NCBI GenBank assembly: GCA_002423245.1
Contig: DIVD01000017.1
Span: 1-20,432 of the forward strand
DNA from: Rhodobacteraceae bacterium UBA6141
Lineage (GTDB): Bacteria > Pseudomonadota > Alphaproteobacteria > Rhodobacterales > Rhodobacteraceae
Length of the DNA: 20,432 bases
Direction of reading: 5' to 3'
Of the stretch, positions 1 to 6,615 are shown piece by piece. The notes below the pieces were generated by a model, which had not been told where the DNA came from, did not search any database, and saw only the letters and a program-made list of their open reading frames with translations. Each line of letters starts with the position of its first letter. Position 1 is the first letter of the stretch. A program made the translations under genes and the position numbers.

Positions 1-1138
1 CCATGAAGCCGGTGATGTTCTGCAGGAAGATCAGCGGGATGCCGCGCTGGCTGCACAGTTCCACGAAATGCGCGCCCTTCACGGCGGCCTCGGAGAACAG
101 CACGCCGTTGTTGGCGACGATGCCGACGGGGATGCCTTCGAGATGCGCAAAGCCCGTCACCAGCGTCTCGCCGAAGCGCGCCTTGAACTCGTCGAAGCGC
201 GAGCCATCGACAAGCCGCGCGATGACCTCGCGGATGTCATAGGGGGTGCGCAGGTCGGCGGGGACGACGCCGAGGATCTCCTCGGGGTCATAGGCGGGCG
301 GCTCGGGGGATTGCAACTGCACCGTGGCGGGTTTGGCGCGGTTGAGGTGGCGCACCGCCTCGCGCGCGAGGGCGAGGGCGTGGCTGTCATCCTCCGCGAG
401 GTAGTCGGCAACGCCTGACAGGCGGGTGTGCACGTCGCCGCCGCCCAGGTCCTCGGCGGTGACGATCTCGCCGGTGGCGGCCTTCACCAGCGGCGGACCG
501 GCCAGAAAGATGGTGCCCTGGTTGCGCACGATGATGGTCACGTCCGACATCGCGGGCACATAGGCGCCGCCCGCGGTGCAGCTTCCCATCACCACCGCGA
601 TCTGCGCAATGCCCTTGGCGCTCATCCGGGCCTGGTTGTAGAAGATGCGGCCGAAATGGTCGCGGTCCGGGAAGACCTCGTCCTGGCTGGGCAGGTTGGC
701 GCCCCCCGAATCCACCAGCGCGACGCAGGGCAGATGGTTCTCCTCGGCGATCTCCTGCGCGCGCAGGTGCTTCTTCACCGTCATCGGGTAGTAGGTGCCG
801 CCCTTCACGGTGGCGTCATTGGCGATGACCATCACCTCCTGCCCGTGCACGCGGCCGATGCCGGTGATGATCCCCGCGGCGGGGGCGGCGCCGTCGTAAA
901 GCCCGTGCGCGGCGGTGGCGCCGATCTCGAGGAAGGGGCTGCCCGGGTCCAGCAGGTTCGCCACCCGCTCGCGCGGGGGCATCTTGCCGCGCTCGACATG
1001 GCGGGCGAGCGCCTTGGGCCCGCCGCCCTGGGCCGCGCGGCTGGCGGCCTCGGCCACGGCCTCGATCATGGCAAGATGCGCGGCGCGGTTGGCGCGGAAG
1101 GCGTCGGAGCCTGCCTGCGCCTGCGATTGCAGTTTCAT
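1..1138 (-). CDS. mccB: methylcrotonyl-CoA carboxylase, carboxyltransferase (beta) subunit, partial
   Basis: The first 379 or so residues of a biotin-dependent carboxyltransferase are present; the C-terminus lies beyond the window edge (full-length MccB is about 535 residues). In the leucine pathway this subunit transfers CO2 from biotin, carried by the alpha subunit, to 3-methylcrotonyl-CoA in the cytoplasm. The protein starts MKLQSQAQAGSDAFRANR, then has the carboxyltransferase segments GGTYYPMTVKKHLRAQEIAE, ALVDSGGANLPSQDEVFPDR and the acyl-CoA/oxyanion loop GSCTAGGAYVPAMSD (about residues 185-200), ending in-window at FLQNITGFM. DSGGANLPSQ and this loop favour MCC over propionyl-CoA carboxylase. 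The ATG at 1138 follows AGGAGG four bases upstream, so the start is secure. Ivd, the preceding pathway enzyme, lies nearby on the same strand, but ompW is interposed on the opposite strand, so mccB probably needs its own promoter. Confidence 0.93.
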   Translation of the reverse strand, partial: MKLQSQAQAGSDAFRANRAAHLAMIEAVAEAASRAAQGGGPKALARHVERGKMPPRERVANLLDPGSPFLEIGATAAHGLYDGAAPAAGIITGIGRVHGQEVMVIANDATVKGGTYYPMTVKKHLRAQEIAEENHLPCVALVDSGGANLPSQDEVFPDRDHFGRIFYNQARMSAKGIAQIAVVMGSCTAGGAYVPAMSDVTIIVRNQGTIFLAGPPLVKAATGEIVTAEDLGGGDVHTRLSGVADYLAEDDSHALALAREAVRHLNRAKPATVQLQSPEPPAYDPEEILGVVPADLRTPYDIREVIARLVDGSRFDEFKARFGETLVTGFAHLEGIPVGIVANNGVLFSEAAVKGAHFVELCSQRGIPLIFLQNITGFM

Positions 1139-1148
1139 GCGACCTCCT

Positions 1149-1196
1149 GGGTGGCGGGCTGGGTGGCGGGGCGGAACGGCGGGCGGAACGGGGGGC
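1149..1196. repeat. degenerate 12-bp tandem repeat, four units, in the mccB leader
   Basis: Four consecutive 12-bp units can be aligned: GGGTGGCGGGCT, GGGTGGCGGGGC, GGAACGGCGGGC and GGAACGGGGGGC. Units 1-2 and units 3-4 are nearly identical pairs, suggesting nested duplications. The array is G-rich on the plus strand and C-rich in the mccB transcript, starting 10 bp upstream of the mccB ATG. It lies where the mccB leader should be. No function is known to me; it may be neutral slippage. Confidence 0.6.
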
Positions 1197-1248
1197 GGCG
1201 ACCTGCGGCAATGCGTCCCGGCAAGTCCTTGCGAAACAAGCGGAAAAC

Positions 1249-1262
1249 TTGATCCAGATCAA
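1249..1262. promoter_or_regulatory. FNR/FnrL-type box upstream of ompW
   Basis: TTGATCCAGATCAA is an exact match to the FNR-family consensus TTGAT-N4-ATCAA. Its centre (1255.5) is 65 bp upstream of the ompW ATG, so a class II activator position (-41.5) would put the ompW transcript start near 1297. The site is symmetric and lies in the ompW-mccB intergenic region, so an effect on mccB, whose ATG is about 118 bp away, is also possible. FnrL is the oxygen-responsive FNR homologue in Rhodobacter, and E. coli ompW is FNR-regulated. Binding here is inferred from the motif only. Confidence 0.75.
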
Positions 1263-1320
1263 GGCTTTCGACGGGCGCGAGGTAAAGGGTGCGCCCTGTC
1301 AGTGAAACACGGATAGACCC

Positions 1321-1938
1321 ATGAAAAACAACATTCCCGCCCTGTCTCTTGTCGCGGCGCTCGCGTCGGCCGCGGCCCCGGCGCTGGCGCAATCCGCCGG
1401 CGAATGGACGCTTGGCTTCGGGCTGCACAGTGTCGAGCCGAAGGACGGCAACGGCGAACTGGCGGGGCTCGATTCGGACGTGGGCAGCAATGCGCAGCCG
1501 ACGATCACCTTCGAATACTTCATCTACGACAATGTCGGGATCGAGGTTCTGGTCGCGACGCCCTTCGAGCACAGCGTGCGCCTCGACGGGCTTGGCAAGG
1601 TCGGCACCGTGCAGCACCTGCCGCCGGTCGTGTCGCTGCAATATCACTTCAACGGCGGCGGCAAGGTCTCGCCCTTCGTCGGTGCGGGCCTGAACTACAC
1701 CGTGTTCTTCAACGAGGAAACCTCGGGGGCGCTGGATGGCAACCGGTTGCAGCTGGAGGATTCGGCCGGGATCGCGCTTCATGCCGGGCTCGACTACAAG
1801 ATCAGCGAGCGGGCCGCGCTGCGCGCCGATCTGCGCTGGATGGACATCGAGAGCAAGGTCAAGCTGAACGGCGACAACATCGGCAAGGTGAAGATCGACC
1901 CGCTGGTGATGGGCGTGGCCTACGTTCACCGGTTCTGA
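1321..1938 (+). CDS. ompW: OmpW-family outer membrane protein
   Basis: A 205-residue protein with a classical signal peptide: a short basic N-terminus (MKNN), a hydrophobic core and an APALA-Q cleavage site after about residue 23. The mature part is rich in alternating beta-strand segments typical of the eight-stranded OmpW barrel, including TITFEYFIYDNVGIEVLVAT, VSLQYHF, SPFVGAGLNYTVFF, IALHAGLDYKISERAALRAD and a final strand ending HRF. The C-terminal Phe is the usual barrel-assembly signal. OmpW proteins form narrow hydrophobic channels in the outer membrane, and their length (about 200-210 residues) fits. The ATG follows only a weak purine stretch (GGATAG). The gene stands alone on the plus strand between mccB and ivd, preceded by a perfect FNR box and followed by a strong hairpin. 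Low-oxygen regulation is therefore likely; the physiological substrate is unknown. Confidence 0.92.
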   Translation: MKNNIPALSLVAALASAAAPALAQSAGEWTLGFGLHSVEPKDGNGELAGLDSDVGSNAQPTITFEYFIYDNVGIEVLVATPFEHSVRLDGLGKVGTVQHLPPVVSLQYHFNGGGKVSPFVGAGLNYTVFFNEETSGALDGNRLQLEDSAGIALHAGLDYKISERAALRADLRWMDIESKVKLNGDNIGKVKIDPLVMGVAYVHRF

Positions 1939-1947
1939 CCCGGTGCC

Positions 1948-1983
1948 CGGAAGGTCCGGGGCAGCAATGGCCCGGACCTTCCG
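1948..1983. terminator. bidirectional hairpin between convergent ompW and ivd
   Basis: A perfect 13-bp inverted repeat (left arm CGGAAGGTCCGGG, right arm CCCGGACCTTCCG) encloses a 10-nt loop, GCAGCAATGG. It lies 9 bp after the ompW stop and 23 bp from the ivd stop on the other strand, the place expected for a shared terminator. There is no T-tract on either side, so it is not a canonical intrinsic terminator. It may act as an mRNA 3'-end stabiliser or with Rho. Confidence 0.65.
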
Positions 1984-2006
1984 CGCAAGCGGCCGCGCAA
2001 CCGGGC

Positions 2007-3170
2007 TCATGCGGTTTTCGCCATCAGCTCGCGCCCGATCAGCATCCGGCGGATCTCGGAGGTGCCGGCGCCGATCTCCATCAGCTTGGCGTCGCGGAAC
2101 AGCCGGCTGACGGTGCTGTCCTGCAGGAAACCCGCCCCGCCAAGCGCCTGCACCGCCTGATGCGCCTGCACCATCGCCTGCTCGCTGGCATAAAGCACGC
2201 AGGCCGCCGCATCCGCCCGTGTGACCGCGCCCCTGTCGCAAGCCCTCGCCACCTCGTAGACATAGGCGCGGGCGCTGTTCATCGCGGTGTACATGTCGGC
2301 GAGCTTGGCCTGCATCAGCTGGAACTCGCCGATCGGCTGCCCGAACTGCCGGCGCTCGTGCAGGTAGGGCACGACCTCGTCGAGGCAGGCGGCCATGATG
2401 CCGGTGCCGATGCCCGACAGCACGACACGTTCGTAATCGAGACCCGACATCAGCACGCGCACGCCGTGGCCCTCTTCCCCCAGCACGTTCTCGAAGGGGA
2501 TCTCGCAATCCTCGAAGATCAGCTCGCCCGTGTTCGACCCGCGCATCCCCAGCTTGTCGAAATGCGGGCCGGTGGTGAAGCCTTTCGTCCCGCGCTCGAC
2601 GATGAAGGCGGTGATGCCCCGCGCGCCCGCCTCGGGGTCGGTCCTGGCATAGACGACCAGCGTATCGGCATCGGGCCCGTTGGTGATCCAGTACTTGCTG
2701 CCGTTCAGCAGATAGTGGCCGTTGCGCCGTTCGGCGCGAAGCTGCATCCCGACGACATCGGATCCGGCCCCCGCCTCGGACATCGCCAACGCGCCGACAT
2801 GCTCGCCCGAGATCAGGGCGGGCAGATACCTGCGCTTCTGCACCTCGCTGCCGTTCAGCCTGATCTGGTTGACGCAAAGGTTGGAATGGGCGCCGTAGGA
2901 CAGGCTGACCGAGGCGCTGGCGCGGGCGATCTCCTCCACCGCGATGACATGGGCGAGATAGCCCATGCCGGAGCCGCCGAACTCTTCGGGGACGGTGATG
3001 CCCAGAAGGCCAAGCGCGCCCATCTCGCGCCACAGCTCCGCCGGAAAGCAGTTGCTGCGGTCCACCTCGGCCGCGATCGGCTTCAGGCGCGTCTGCGCCC
3101 AGCGGTGGACCATCTCGCGCAGGGCGTTCACATCCTCGCCCAGATCGAATGCCATCGACGCGGTGAACAT
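2007..3170 (-). CDS. ivd: isovaleryl-CoA dehydrogenase
   Basis: A 387-residue acyl-CoA dehydrogenase matching isovaleryl-CoA dehydrogenase throughout, including the C-terminal run LHERRQFGQPIGEFQLMQAK and LADMYTAMNSARAYVYEVAR. It oxidises isovaleryl-CoA to 3-methylcrotonyl-CoA, passing electrons to ETF, in leucine breakdown. Visible motifs are the first ACAD signature AMSEAGAGSDV (residues 129-139), the substrate/FAD segment YWITNGPDADT, and the second signature ending RDAKLMEIGAGTSEIRRMLI. The catalytic base should be Glu247 in GLDYERVVLSG, the position specific to IVD-type enzymes (medium- and short-chain enzymes place it later). The ATG at 3170 is preceded by GGGAGGAG at good spacing; a second ATG at codon 6 is less likely. 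Its product is the substrate of the MccAB carboxylase encoded nearby. A palindromic operator lies just upstream. Confidence 0.95.
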   Translation of the reverse strand: MFTASMAFDLGEDVNALREMVHRWAQTRLKPIAAEVDRSNCFPAELWREMGALGLLGITVPEEFGGSGMGYLAHVIAVEEIARASASVSLSYGAHSNLCVNQIRLNGSEVQKRRYLPALISGEHVGALAMSEAGAGSDVVGMQLRAERRNGHYLLNGSKYWITNGPDADTLVVYARTDPEAGARGITAFIVERGTKGFTTGPHFDKLGMRGSNTGELIFEDCEIPFENVLGEEGHGVRVLMSGLDYERVVLSGIGTGIMAACLDEVVPYLHERRQFGQPIGEFQLMQAKLADMYTAMNSARAYVYEVARACDRGAVTRADAAACVLYASEQAMVQAHQAVQALGGAGFLQDSTVSRLFRDAKLMEIGAGTSEIRRMLIGRELMAKTA

Positions 3171-3194
3171 GCGGATCTCCTCCCAGAGTGCGCG

Positions 3195-3216
3195 TTATTG
3201 AACGTTTGTTCAGTAA
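3195..3216. promoter_or_regulatory. TetR-type palindromic operator upstream of ivd
   Basis: TTATTGAACGTTTGTTCAGTAA is a 22-bp interrupted palindrome with 8 of 11 positions paired and a perfect core TGAAC-N4-GTTCA (3199-3212). It lies 25-46 bp upstream of the ivd ATG and overlaps the stop codon of the upstream degT-like gene. The AT-rich sequence stands out from the very GC-rich surroundings. Its size and symmetry resemble operators of TetR-family acyl-CoA-responsive repressors (the PsrA/FadR/LiuQ kind) known to control fatty-acid and leucine degradation. No regulator gene is in the window, so the cognate protein is unknown. Confidence 0.55.
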
Positions 3217-4466
3217 TGCCCGCGAAGGCCGGGCCGCGTCAAGAGGGTTGAGGCGGTGGCTGCCTGCACCGCCCCCGCCTGCCACAGCGCCGACACCTCG
3301 GCGCGCAGGATGCGGGCGATCCGGGCGCAATCCTCCGGCGTGAAGGTCAGCGGCAGGCGCATGTCGATCAGCCCGGCCAGCACCGCATCGGTGCGCGGCA
3401 GGCGCTGCGGCGGGACATAGCGCCAGCTGTCATGGCGCGAGGTGAAGGCGACGGGCTCGGCGGCGCCGAACCATTTCAGCTCCACCCCCCGCGCGGCGCA
3501 GCGGGCAAGCAGCTCTTGCACCGCATCCGCCCGCCAGCCGGGCAGCAGAACCTGGAAGGACGAGCCGACATAGGTTTCATCCTCGGGCCGCGGAATCAGC
3601 CGCAGGCCGGGCGTGCCGCCAAGCCCCGCTTCCAGCGCGCGATACCGCTCGCGCCAGCGCGCGCGCCGCTCTGCCAGCAGCGGCAGTTGCGGGCGCAGGA
3701 TCGCCGCGCGCAGGTTGTCCATCCGGCCCGAGATGTTGGGCATCTCCCATTTCGGCCCCTCGAATGCCTCGGGCGGCGGGGCGGCGGCGTGGCGGGCGTA
3801 AAGCATGTAGGATCCCGACAGCAGCACCGCCCGCGCCATCGCGGCGGCGTCGTCCGACACGATCAGCCCGCCCTCGCCCGAGTTGATGTGCTTGTAGGTC
3901 TGCGTCGAGTAGCAGCCCATCACCCCGTGCCGGCCCGAGGGCACCCCCCGCCATTCCGCGCCCATGGTATGCGCGCAATCCTCGATCACCTGCACCCCCG
4001 CGCCCTTGCAGATCGCCATCAGCCGGTCCATGTCGCAGACATGGCCGCGCATGTGCGAGAGCAGCAGCACCCGCGCGCCCGAGCGTGCGGCCCGCGCGGC
4101 AAGGTCGTCGAGGTCGATGGTCAGATCCTCCGTCACCTCGACAAGCACCGGCTCCGCGCCCAGACTCGCGATCGCCCCCGGTACCGGCGCGAGGGTGAAG
4201 CCGTTCGACAGCACCTTGTCGCCCGCCTTCACGCCCACCGCCCGCAAGGCGCAGGCCATCGCATAGCCCCCCGACGCGACGGCAAGGCAATAGCGCGCGC
4301 CGGTGAAGGCGGCGAACTCGCGTTCCAGCAGCGAGACCTCCGCCTCCTCGCCCGGCAGGGTGTTGTAGCGGTGCAGCCGCCCGTGGCGCATCACGGCGAC
4401 GGCGGCGGCGATGCCCTCCTCGGGGATCTGCTCCTGCTGGGTGAAATTGCCGGCGAAGCGTTCCAT
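3210..4466 (-). CDS. DegT/DnrJ/EryC1/StrS-family PLP aminotransferase
   Basis: A 418-residue fold-type I, PLP-dependent enzyme of the DegT family, usually sugar aminotransferases acting on keto-sugar nucleotides. The N-terminal part has SGGYAMACALRAVGVKAGDKV and the family loop SNGFTLAPVPGAI (about residues 87-99). Asp163 in IEDCAHTMGA should contact the pyridine nitrogen, and Lys192 in STQTYKHINSGEGG should form the Schiff base; the GEGG tail is diagnostic. The start at 4466 overlaps the upstream phosphatase stop as ATGA, pointing to translational coupling; the reading frame extends upstream of this, but only antiparallel to the phosphatase coding frame. There are no sugar-nucleotide dehydratase, epimerase or glycosyltransferase genes in this window, so the substrate cannot be assigned. 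glmU and glmS are transcribed divergently just beyond the phosphatase, a possible amino-sugar link. Confidence 0.88.
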   Translation of the reverse strand: MERFAGNFTQQEQIPEEGIAAAVAVMRHGRLHRYNTLPGEEAEVSLLEREFAAFTGARYCLAVASGGYAMACALRAVGVKAGDKVLSNGFTLAPVPGAIASLGAEPVLVEVTEDLTIDLDDLAARAARSGARVLLLSHMRGHVCDMDRLMAICKGAGVQVIEDCAHTMGAEWRGVPSGRHGVMGCYSTQTYKHINSGEGGLIVSDDAAAMARAVLLSGSYMLYARHAAAPPPEAFEGPKWEMPNISGRMDNLRAAILRPQLPLLAERRARWRERYRALEAGLGGTPGLRLIPRPEDETYVGSSFQVLLPGWRADAVQELLARCAARGVELKWFGAAEPVAFTSRHDSWRYVPPQRLPRTDAVLAGLIDMRLPLTFTPEDCARIARILRAEVSALWQAGAVQAATASTLLTRPGLRGHY

Positions 4467-5146
4467 CAGGCGGCCCCCAGCAGCCGTTCGGCAAGCGCGG
4501 GCAGATCCTCGTAGCGGTGCAGCAGCGCCTCGGGCGCCAGCCGCGCGATGCCGGGGCCTTCGGGGCCGAAGGTGACCAGCACGCAAGGCACGCCCGCCGC
4601 GGCGGCGGTCCTGCGGTCGGTTTCGGTATCGCCCACCAGCAGCGAGCGCGCCACCTGCCCGCCCGCCCGCGTGACCGCCGCGACATAGGGCGCGGGATCG
4701 GGCTTGCGCAGCGGCAGCGTGTCGGCGCCGATCATCGAGGCAAAGAGCCCCCTGATGCCCATCTTCGCCAGCAGCGCCTCTGCCAGGGCCTCGGGCTTGT
4801 TGGTGCAGATGCCGACCGCGACGCCCCGCGCGCGCAGCGCCTCCACCGCCGCGATCGCGCCGGGATAGGCGCGGGTCTGCACGAGGATGTCGCGCGCGTA
4901 ATGCTCCAGCAGCGCCGGGTATTGCGCATCGACCAGCGCCTCGTCTATCGCCTCCCCGGCCGTTGCCAGCCGCGAGAGGCCAAGCCGCAGCATCGCCCGC
5001 CCGCCGTGGAACGCCGTCAGCGCATCGCGCGCAGGGTCCAGCAGGTCGCCATGCCCGAGGCCGCGAAAGCAGGCATTCGCCGCCGCGACCAGATCGGCGG
5101 AGGTATCGGCAAGCGTGCCGTCCAGATCGAAGATCACCGTGCGCAT
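4466..5146 (-). CDS. gph: HAD-IA hydrolase, phosphoglycolate phosphatase-like
   Basis: A 226-residue haloacid dehalogenase-type phosphatase. Motif I is FDLDGTLADT with nucleophile Asp7 and general acid Asp9, followed by an alpha-helical cap; motif II is ICTNKPEALAEALL, motif III contains the Lys of RKPDPAPY, and motif IV is LVGDTETDRRTA. The length and motif wording match bacterial phosphoglycolate phosphatases (Gph/CbbZ), which hydrolyse 2-phosphoglycolate formed by DNA repair or by RuBisCO oxygenation, but HAD substrate choice is hard to read from sequence. The ATG at 5146 is preceded by GAGGGG at usable spacing; the frame is open further upstream but runs into the divergent glmU promoter region. 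The stop overlaps the degT-like start by ATGA, so both are co-expressed. Confidence 0.85.
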   Translation of the reverse strand: MRTVIFDLDGTLADTSADLVAAANACFRGLGHGDLLDPARDALTAFHGGRAMLRLGLSRLATAGEAIDEALVDAQYPALLEHYARDILVQTRAYPGAIAAVEALRARGVAVGICTNKPEALAEALLAKMGIRGLFASMIGADTLPLRKPDPAPYVAAVTRAGGQVARSLLVGDTETDRRTAAAAGVPCVLVTFGPEGPGIARLAPEALLHRYEDLPALAERLLGAA

Positions 5147-5209
5147 CTGCCGCCCCTCAAGCCTGTCCCTGCCTGAAACCTGTGGTAAGGACAAGTGAAG
5201 CCGCGCCCC

Positions 5210-5237
5210 TTGCGGGGCCACCCTGCGTGGGTAAAAC
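5210..5237 (+). promoter_or_regulatory. candidate sigma-70 promoter for glmU-glmS
   Basis: In the 119-bp divergent region between gph and glmU, TTGCGG (5210-5215) and TAAAAC (5232-5237) are separated by 16 bp, which would start transcription near 5244, about 22 nt before the glmU ATG. The first three -35 bases (TTG) and four of six -10 bases match. A short GCCCC-TTGC-GGGGC hairpin (5205-5218) overlaps the -35 element. The assignment rests on consensus matching only. Confidence 0.35.
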
Positions 5238-5265
5238 GGGCGCGAGCAGAAGAAAAGGTGCATTC

Positions 5266-6615
5266 ATGGGCGCAGCCCTCATCATCCTCGCCGCGGGCCA
5301 GGGCACGCGGATGAACTCCGACCGCCCGAAGGTGCTGCATCCGCTGGGGGGCGTGCCGATCCTGTGGCATGTGATGGCGGCGGGCATGGCGCTGGACCCC
5401 GAGGAGGTGATCGTCGTCACCGGCCACGGCGCCGAGGCGGTGGAGGCGGCGGCGCGCGGCTATGACGCGGGGGTGACCTGCGTTCGCCAAGAGCAGCAGC
5501 TTGGCACCGGCCACGCGGTCGCGCAGGCGATGCCGGCGCTTGCGGGCTTTGCGGGCCGGGCGCTGGTGCTTTACGGCGACACCCCCTTCCTGCGCCCCGA
5601 GACGCTGCAGGCGATGCTGGCCGTGCCGGCCGATCTGGTGGTGCTCGGCTTCACCCCCGCCGATCCGGGCCGCTATGGCCGGCTGGTGGCGCAGGGCGAC
5701 CGGCTGGAGCGGATCGTGGAGTGGAAGGACGCGGCCGAGGCCGAACGCGCGATCCCGCTGTGCAATTCGGGCGTGCTTTGCGCCGATGCGGGCCTGCTGG
5801 CCGATCTGGTCGCGGGGCTCGGCACCGACAACGCGGCGGGCGAGTATTACCTGACCGACGCGGTGGCCGCCGCCCGGGCCCGCGGGCTCGATGCCCGCGT
5901 CGTCACCTGCCCCGAGGCGGAGACGCTGGGGATCAACACCCGCGCAGAGCTTGCCCGCGCCGAGGCGGCCTTCCAGGCCCGGATGCGCGAGGAGGCGATC
6001 GAGAACGGCGTGACGATGCAGGCGCCGGACACGGTGTTCTTCAGCTTCGACACGGTGATCGGCCGCGATACCGTCATCGCCCCCAACGTCGTCTTCGGCC
6101 CGCGCGTCACCGTGGAATCAGCAGCGGAGATCCGCGCCTTCTGCCATCTGGAGGGCTGCCATGTCAGCCGCGGCGCCAGCGTCGGCCCCTTCGCGCGGCT
6201 GCGTCCGGGCGCGGAACTGGCCGAGAATGTGCATGTCGGCAACTTCGTCGAGATCAAGAACGCGATCCTCGACGAAGGGGTGAAGGTCGGGCACCTGACC
6301 TATCTGGGCGACGCGCATGTCGGCGAGCACAGCAATATCGGCGCGGGCACCGTGACCTGCAACTATGACGGCGTGTCCAAGCACCGCACCCGGATCGGCG
6401 CCCATGCCTTCATCGGGTCGGACACGATGCTGGTGGCGCCGGTGACGGTGGGCGCCCGTGCGATGACCGCCAGCGGCTCGGTCATCACCCGCGACGTGCC
6501 GGATGGCGCGCTGGCGGTGGGCCGCGCCCGGCAGGAGACCAAGCCCGGGCTTGCGGTCCGGCTGTTCGAGAAGATGAAGGCCGAGGCAGAGCGGCGCAAG
6601 GGAAAGACCGGATAA
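5266..6615 (+). CDS. glmU: bifunctional GlcNAc-1-phosphate uridylyltransferase / glucosamine-1-phosphate acetyltransferase
   Basis: A 449-residue GlmU (E. coli 456). It acetylates glucosamine-1-phosphate and couples the product to UMP, giving UDP-GlcNAc for peptidoglycan and lipid A. The N-terminal pyrophosphorylase domain opens with ILAAGQGTRMNSDRPKVLHP (signature GxGTRM, residues 11-16, and Lys22), followed by QLGTGHAV and YGDTPFL. The C-terminal half is a left-handed beta-helix of hexapeptide repeats carrying the acetyltransferase site: His343 in GHLTYLGDA corresponds to the catalytic His, followed by NIGAGTVTCNYDG and FIGSDTMLVAPVTVG. The start at 5266 is chosen because the conserved N-terminus begins there and AAAAGG lies just upstream. 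Its TAA overlaps the glmS ATG (TAATG), so the two are translationally coupled. Confidence 0.97.
   Translation: MGAALIILAAGQGTRMNSDRPKVLHPLGGVPILWHVMAAGMALDPEEVIVVTGHGAEAVEAAARGYDAGVTCVRQEQQLGTGHAVAQAMPALAGFAGRALVLYGDTPFLRPETLQAMLAVPADLVVLGFTPADPGRYGRLVAQGDRLERIVEWKDAAEAERAIPLCNSGVLCADAGLLADLVAGLGTDNAAGEYYLTDAVAAARARGLDARVVTCPEAETLGINTRAELARAEAAFQARMREEAIENGVTMQAPDTVFFSFDTVIGRDTVIAPNVVFGPRVTVESAAEIRAFCHLEGCHVSRGASVGPFARLRPGAELAENVHVGNFVEIKNAILDEGVKVGHLTYLGDAHVGEHSNIGAGTVTCNYDGVSKHRTRIGAHAFIGSDTMLVAPVTVGARAMTASGSVITRDVPDGALAVGRARQETKPGLAVRLFEKMKAEAERRKGKTG

Noticed and set aside
1139..1200. CRISPR-like or regulatory iteron array at the 12-bp repeats
   Set aside because: The units are contiguous, degenerate and without spacers, and there is no rep or cas gene nearby.
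1404..3251. 615-codon plus-strand frame running through ompW and antisense to ivd
   Set aside because: It crosses the ompW stop region and the 13-bp hairpin in another frame and has no family signature; ompW and ivd explain the DNA.
4469..4586. Upstream extension of the degT-like gene by 40 codons
   Set aside because: The extension lies within the phosphatase coding sequence in another frame, is Arg/Ala-rich, and the ATGA overlap gives a natural start at 4466.
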